Below, in pieces: positions 60,579 through 64,000 of a stretch of DNA of 64,000 nucleotides. Where the stretch lies: NCBI RefSeq assembly GCF_009649815.1, contig NZ_WJIC01000012.1:62001-126000 (forward strand), written 5' to 3'. Positions within the stretch are counted from its first letter, which is position 1. Each line of letters opens with the position of its first letter. A program made the position numbers and the translations under genes. The notes under the pieces were generated by a model that was not told the origin of the DNA, searched no databases, and saw only the letters and a list, made by a program, of their open reading frames with translations. Source of the DNA: Nocardia sp. SYP-A9097. Its GTDB lineage: Bacteria; Actinomycetota; Actinomycetes; Mycobacteriales; Mycobacteriaceae.

Positions 60579-61343
60579 TCAAACCAGGACGCGGCGCAGG
60601 AAATCCTCGACTTCGGCCCGGTAGGCGGCGGGTTGATCATCGTGCACGAGATGCCCCGCGTCGGCGATCACCACATGCCGGGCAGCGGGATGCACCGCCG
60701 CCATCTCACCCATCTGCCCGGGCGGGGTGATGGTGTACTCGCCCTCGATGAGCAGGGTCGGGACGGTGATCGATTTCCACTGACTCCAGAAATCGCGGGT
60801 CCCCCACTCCTCGGAGATATCGCGGAAGGTTTCGACCGCACCGTGCAGCCGGTACCCGTCCGGACCGGGCGTGAACGAGTCCAGGAAGTACTGTCCGGCA
60901 ACCGGACCGAAGAACTCCAGCACCGCCCGCTCGGTCGGGAAAGGCACCGGCCAGGCGCCGACCATGGCCGCCCAATCCGCGGCGGTCCGGCCCTGGAAAT
61001 CCGGGGCCATATCCTCCACCACCAGCGCGCGCACCCGCTCCGGATACGCCGCGGTGAACATCCAGCCGTGCAGGCCGCCCATCGAATGCCCGATCACCAC
61101 CATCGGTTCGGCGATCCCCGCGGTGGCGGCGGCGAGATCCGCCACGAACGCCTCGGTGCTGAGCTCCGCCGGTACGGGCCGCCCGTGCCCCGCCGCGTCG
61201 AAGGTGTAGACATGCCCGAAGCCGCGCAGCCACGCCAACTGCCGGTTCCAGGTGCGCGCACTGCCCATCAGGCCGTGCAGCAACAGGATTGGGGCCCCGC
61301 TCCCGCCCGCGTCGCGCAGCGGGCCGTCTTCGTCAACCAACAC
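60579..61343 (-). CDS. Alpha/beta-hydrolase (Rv3591c-like)
   Basis: Hydrolase of 254 residues: LLLHGLMGSARTWNRQL oxyanion segment, nucleophile elbow GHSMGGLHGW, acid in IEGEYTITPP and histidine in ADAGHLVHDDQP. Substrate unknown. Starts at GTG 61343. In M. tuberculosis a similar hydrolase sits beside mhuD, as here; a functional link is not known. Confidence 0.83.
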   Translation of the reverse strand: MLVDEDGPLRDAGGSGAPILLLHGLMGSARTWNRQLAWLRGFGHVYTFDAAGHGRPVPAELSTEAFVADLAAATAGIAEPMVVIGHSMGGLHGWMFTAAYPERVRALVVEDMAPDFQGRTAADWAAMVGAWPVPFPTERAVLEFFGPVAGQYFLDSFTPGPDGYRLHGAVETFRDISEEWGTRDFWSQWKSITVPTLLIEGEYTITPPGQMGEMAAVHPAARHVVIADAGHLVHDDQPAAYRAEVEDFLRRVLV

Positions 61344-61416
61344 GCCACCAATCTAGGACGCGCGCACCATTCGGTGGTGCGCTGCCCCATCGGGCGGCGG
61401 GCGTAGCCTCGGATCC

Positions 61417-61731
61417 ATGGCAGTCGTCAAGATCAACGCTATCGAGGTCCCCGAGGGTTCCGGCCCCGAGTTGGAGAAGCGCTTCGCCCATCGCGCGCAC
61501 GCCGTCGAGGGCTCCCCCGGTTTCCTGGGCTTCCAGCTGCTCCGCCCAGTCTCCGGGGACAACCGGTATTTCGTTGTCACGCACTGGGATTCGAACGACT
61601 CGTTCGAGGCGTGGCGGGACGGCCCGGCGCGCGAGGCGCACGCGGGCGGCGAGAACCGTAAGCCCGTCTCCACCGGCGCCTCGCTGCTGGAGTTCGAGGT
61701 CGTGCTGGACGTGCCCGCCAAGAACGCCTGA
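61417..61731 (+). CDS. mhuD: Haem-degrading monooxygenase MhuD
   Basis: 104 residues, antibiotic biosynthesis monooxygenase fold. N7, R26, W66 and H75 are all present at the positions known for haem binding and turnover in M. tuberculosis MhuD, and AIEVPEGSGPELEKRFAHRA is almost identical. It cleaves haem to mycobilin and iron. TAGCCT at 61404-61409 gives a one-base leader, with no ribosome-binding site. Confidence 0.93.
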   Translation: MAVVKINAIEVPEGSGPELEKRFAHRAHAVEGSPGFLGFQLLRPVSGDNRYFVVTHWDSNDSFEAWRDGPAREAHAGGENRKPVSTGASLLEFEVVLDVPAKNA

Positions 61732-61794
61732 GGGCCACCTGAGAATGCCTGCTCAGCCCGTGTGTTGACGCAGGGCCGACGGGGATGTCACAGT

Positions 61795-61950
61795 TCGGGG
61801 TGAAGTAAAGCGACGGTGACGCGTAACCCGGTGGGAATCCGGGGCGGTCGCGCCACTGTATCCAAGCATCGACTCGGGGTCCTCGGATCGCGGACAGGTG
61901 CCGGGAGAGCCAGACACCGGCACCGTCGCACCCAACTCGCGGGGACGCGA
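61795..61950 (+). ncRNA. Cobalamin riboswitch upstream of cbtBA
   Basis: Between the mhuD and cbtB genes are the hallmark pieces of the AdoCbl class in order: GGTGGGAATCCGGGG, GCGCCACTGTAT (B12-box region, about 61842-61862), then GGGAGAGCCAGACACCGGC. A TTGACG -35 at 61765-61770 could drive it. The expression platform may be the GGGGA/TCCCC stem (61941-61945 with 61953-61957) next to AGGAGG (61959-61964). Cobalamin binding is inferred from sequence. Confidence 0.85.
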
Positions 61951-61969
61951 AATCCCCTAGGAGGACTCG

Positions 61970-62164
61970 ATGGCAATAATCCATACCCCGGCTCGATCCG
62001 GCGACGCGCTCACCGCGTTGCTCATCTCGGCCGGTGTCGTTCTACTGGCATTGCTCACGCTGTACCTGGTCGGCTTCGATCAGGGTGCGATCTCGCGCAG
62101 CGGCATGTACATGCACGAGCTCATGCACGATGGACGGCACCTGCTGGGTGTTCCGTGCCACTGA
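61970..62164 (+). CDS. cbtB: Cobalt transport accessory protein CbtB
   Basis: 64 residues with one transmembrane helix (residues 14-36) and a C-terminal histidine motif (HELMHDGRHLLGVPCH) that should bind metal. CbtB is the small subunit of a proposed cobalt uptake system. AGGAGG lies five bases before the ATG, behind a cobalamin riboswitch. Confidence 0.92.
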   Translation: MAIIHTPARSGDALTALLISAGVVLLALLTLYLVGFDQGAISRSGMYMHELMHDGRHLLGVPCH

Positions 62165-62964
62165 ACGAATCCCAGGCTCTGACTGGTTCGCTCAAAACGC
62201 TGTTGCTCCGCGGTCTGCTGGCCGGCCTCATCGCAGGTCTGCTGGCAGCCTCCGTGGGTTTCTTCATCGGAGAACCCAAGGTGGACGCGGCAATCGCCAT
62301 CGAGGAATCACACTCTCAGACTGTTGAAACGCATTCGCATGACGCCACTCCCGCCGAGCAGGTGAACGGGCACGCGCACGGCGACGAGGCGGAACCCCTC
62401 GTGAGCCGCACCGGTCAGAAGGCCGGACAATTCCTGGCGCTGGGCCTGTTCGGTCTGGCCGTGGGCGCACTGCTCGCGGTGGTCGCCAATGTGGCGCGCC
62501 GGTACACCACGATCGCCGGACCGCGCCTCGTACTGCTGCTCGCGGGTGGCGGCTGGCTCGCCATTGTCGCGGTGCCGTTCTTCAAATACCCGGCCAATCC
62601 CCCGGCCGTCGGCGAACCGGACACCATCGATCAGCGCACCTGGTTGTGGGTGGCCGTGGTGCTGCTCGGTTTCGCGGCCGTCGGCGGGGCCGTCTACGTA
62701 TTCAAGGCGCTGCGAAACCAGTTGGGCACGGTGCGATTGATCGGTTCGGTGCTGACATTCATCGCGGTGACCGCGATCGGATACATCGTGCTGCCGGGTA
62801 TCAACGAGGTGAAATCCGATTTCCCGGCGACGCTGCTGTGGCAGTTCCGCGCGGCCTCGCTGGCGGAGACCGGCACGCTGTGGCTGACGCTCGGACTCGG
62901 CTTCGCGGCGCTGACCGAATTCGCGAGCCGTAAGACAAGCGAGATCGGCGCGGCGGCACGGTAA
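62155..62964 (+). CDS. cbtA: Cobalt transport protein CbtA
   Basis: Membrane protein of 269 residues with about five helices. The loop after the first helix is rich in histidine and acid (EESHSQTVETHSHDATP, NGHAHGDEAE), as expected for a metal-capture loop. Proposed cobalt transporter under riboswitch control. I use GTG 62155, ten bases inside the cbtB end; no clear ribosome-binding site, so translational coupling is likely. Confidence 0.88.
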   Translation: MPLNESQALTGSLKTLLLRGLLAGLIAGLLAASVGFFIGEPKVDAAIAIEESHSQTVETHSHDATPAEQVNGHAHGDEAEPLVSRTGQKAGQFLALGLFGLAVGALLAVVANVARRYTTIAGPRLVLLLAGGGWLAIVAVPFFKYPANPPAVGEPDTIDQRTWLWVAVVLLGFAAVGGAVYVFKALRNQLGTVRLIGSVLTFIAVTAIGYIVLPGINEVKSDFPATLLWQFRAASLAETGTLWLTLGLGFAALTEFASRKTSEIGAAAR

Positions 62965-62985
62965 TTCCGGGCCGAAGAACGAACG

Positions 62986-63018
62986 AAACGGGCAGTGCCA
63001 TTGCGGCACTGCCCGTTT
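62986..63018. terminator. Bidirectional hairpin terminator
   Basis: Perfect 14-bp stem (62986-62999 with 63005-63018), A-rich on the left and T-rich on the right, between cbtA and the convergent OsmC gene. Confidence 0.85.
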
Positions 63019-63031
63019 TGTATTTCGAAGC

Positions 63032-63475
63032 TCAGGATTCGAAGGTCGCGTCCAGCTCGATCTCGTCCACGCCCGCGAGCGCCTTGGAGACGGGGCAGCC
63101 CGCCTTGGCGGCAGCGGCGGCGGCCAGGAAGCCGTCGGCGTCGATGCCGGAGGCGCGGCCGACCACGGTCAGCTTGATCTTGGAGATGCGGAAACCACCG
63201 GCCGGGTCCGGGCTCAGGGTGACATCGGCGGTCACATCCAGGCTCTCCGGAGTGCCACCGGCGGCGGCGATCTGACCCGACAGGGCCATGGAGTAGCAGG
63301 AGGAGTGCGCGGCGGCGATCAGCTCTTCCGGGCTGGTGGTGCCGTCGGCATTGTCGGCCGCGCGCTTGGGGAAGCTGACGTCGTACTTGCCGACGCCGGA
63401 ACTGACCAGTTCGACCTGGCCGGAGCCTTCTTGCAGACTGCCGGTCCAGGCGGTGCGAGCGGAACGTGTAGGCAT
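63032..63475 (-). CDS. OsmC/Ohr-family peroxidase
   Basis: 147 residues. Redox cysteines C60 (AAAHSSCYSMA) and C127 (AKAGCPVSKAL) are in the OsmC positions. It reduces organic hydroperoxides in the cytoplasm. ATG 63475 follows AAAGGA. Downstream on the same strand is nothing but the terminator; SRPBCC gene lies upstream. Confidence 0.9.
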   Translation of the reverse strand: MPTRSARTAWTGSLQEGSGQVELVSSGVGKYDVSFPKRAADNADGTTSPEELIAAAHSSCYSMALSGQIAAAGGTPESLDVTADVTLSPDPAGGFRISKIKLTVVGRASGIDADGFLAAAAAAKAGCPVSKALAGVDEIELDATFES

Positions 63476-63575
63476 CGCTGTCCTTTCGAGAGGGGAGGGG
63501 AAACTCGGGGATCTCAGGGGCGGCGCCCCCGAACCCCCCGCAAAGTCTTTCGCGTCCGAACCTACCCCGCCGGTT

Positions 63576-64000
63576 TCAGCTGACCGCGAGGGTTCGCTGA
63601 TCCCACCGATCCAGGACTTGCGGCCAGGACTTCTCGTGCCGGTCGCGGGCGGCGGCGCTGGGGAATCCGGCGTGCGTGAGCAGCAGCGCGCTACCCGCGC
63701 CGAGCGCCGAGAGTTCCAGGGTGAGAACGGTTTCCGCGCCCTCGGTGCCACCGGGACCGGTCACCCAGGTCAATTCGACCAGGCGGTCCGGGATCAGGCG
63801 CAGGAAACGCCCGTAGTGCGGGTGCCCGCCGCCCGCGGTGAAGAAGAACGGTTCGTTCACCGCGGGGCGCATGCGCACCGAACCCGGGTCGGCGAACCAG
63901 AGACCCAATTGCCGAGTGGCCATGCGATACAGCTCATCGGGCGAAGCGGACATAATGTGTTCCACGGCAAGGGAGAAGGGGCGCGCGGAGAGGTCGGGAG
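63576..64000 (-). CDS. AHSA1/SRPBCC-domain protein, 5' end beyond window
   Basis: At least 141 codons, open to the right edge. The sequence before the in-frame GTG 63965 reads RPFSLAVEHIM, which fits the family start, so the real start is likely outside the window. Motifs are RQLGLWFADPGSVRM and VELTWVTGPG. Part of the START-like superfamily, often beside repressors such as ArsR; ligand unknown. Confidence 0.75.
   Translation of the reverse strand, partial: PDLSARPFSLAVEHIMSASPDELYRMATRQLGLWFADPGSVRMRPAVNEPFFFTAGGGHPHYGRFLRLIPDRLVELTWVTGPGGTEGAETVLTLELSALGAGSALLLTHAGFPSAAARDRHEKSWPQVLDRWDQRTLAVS

Overview
The window is a high-GC actinobacterial chromosome segment, most probably Nocardia, with Rhodococcus or another mycolic-acid-producing relative as the alternative. 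This rests on a KstR-type cholesterol/steroid catabolic gene set, a MhuD-type haem-degrading enzyme, and a housekeeping block (mutY, canB, a small membrane protein, radA, lpqE, carD, ispD, ispF, cysS, rlmB) that follows the Mycobacterium tuberculosis order Rv3579c-Rv3589 as I remember it. No phage, transposase, CRISPR array, rRNA or tRNA was recognised.

Layout. 0-5 kb: MFS exporter, SRPBCC protein, UPF0145 protein, amino-acid permease, DUF427 and DUF985 cupin proteins. 5-23 kb: steroid-ring degradation. kshA is divergent from hsaADCB. Then come an AraC regulator, an MDR oxidoreductase, a LuxR-like regulator, a pair of acyl-CoA dehydrogenases and a small decayed toxin-antitoxin patch. hsaE-hsaG-hsaF follows, divergent from kstD, then an Hsd4B-type hydratase. 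23-34 kb: AraC regulator, a DUF4129/MoxR/DUF58 operon, a UDP-glucose dehydrogenase plus mannosyltransferase pair, zapE, GerW-like and DoxX-like proteins. 34-43 kb: VapBC, then the side-chain operon fadE34-fadE28-fadE29-chsH2-chsH1-ltp2, divergent from its regulator kstR. 43-64 kb: a trehalose-phosphatase/GH15 fusion, a zinc ABC transporter, mutY to rlmB, a small fatty-acid block, mhuD, a cobalamin riboswitch with cbtB-cbtA, OsmC, and an SRPBCC gene cut by the right edge.

How it works together. KshA and KstD open ring B of the steroid nucleus. HsaA/HsaB hydroxylate the resulting phenol, HsaC cleaves ring A, HsaD hydrolyses the product, and HsaE/HsaF/HsaG turn the small fragment into pyruvate and propionyl-CoA (or acetyl-CoA). 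The ChsE/ChsH/Ltp2 enzymes remove the end of the side chain. Sites matching the KstR operator (TnnAACnnGTTnnA) lie before kshA, hsaA, hsaE, kstD and between fadE34 and kstR, so these blocks form one regulon. The acyl-CoA dehydrogenase pair at 13.3-15.7 kb has no such site.

Two general features stand out. Many genes have a TAnnnT -10 hexamer ending 7-8 bases before the start codon and no ribosome-binding site, so leaderless transcripts should be common. Convergent genes are often separated by near-perfect hairpins. Other points of interest are the trehalose-phosphatase/trehalase-like fusion, the missing disA next to radA, two orphan DUF433 antitoxin paralogues, and mutually exclusive hairpins after kstD.
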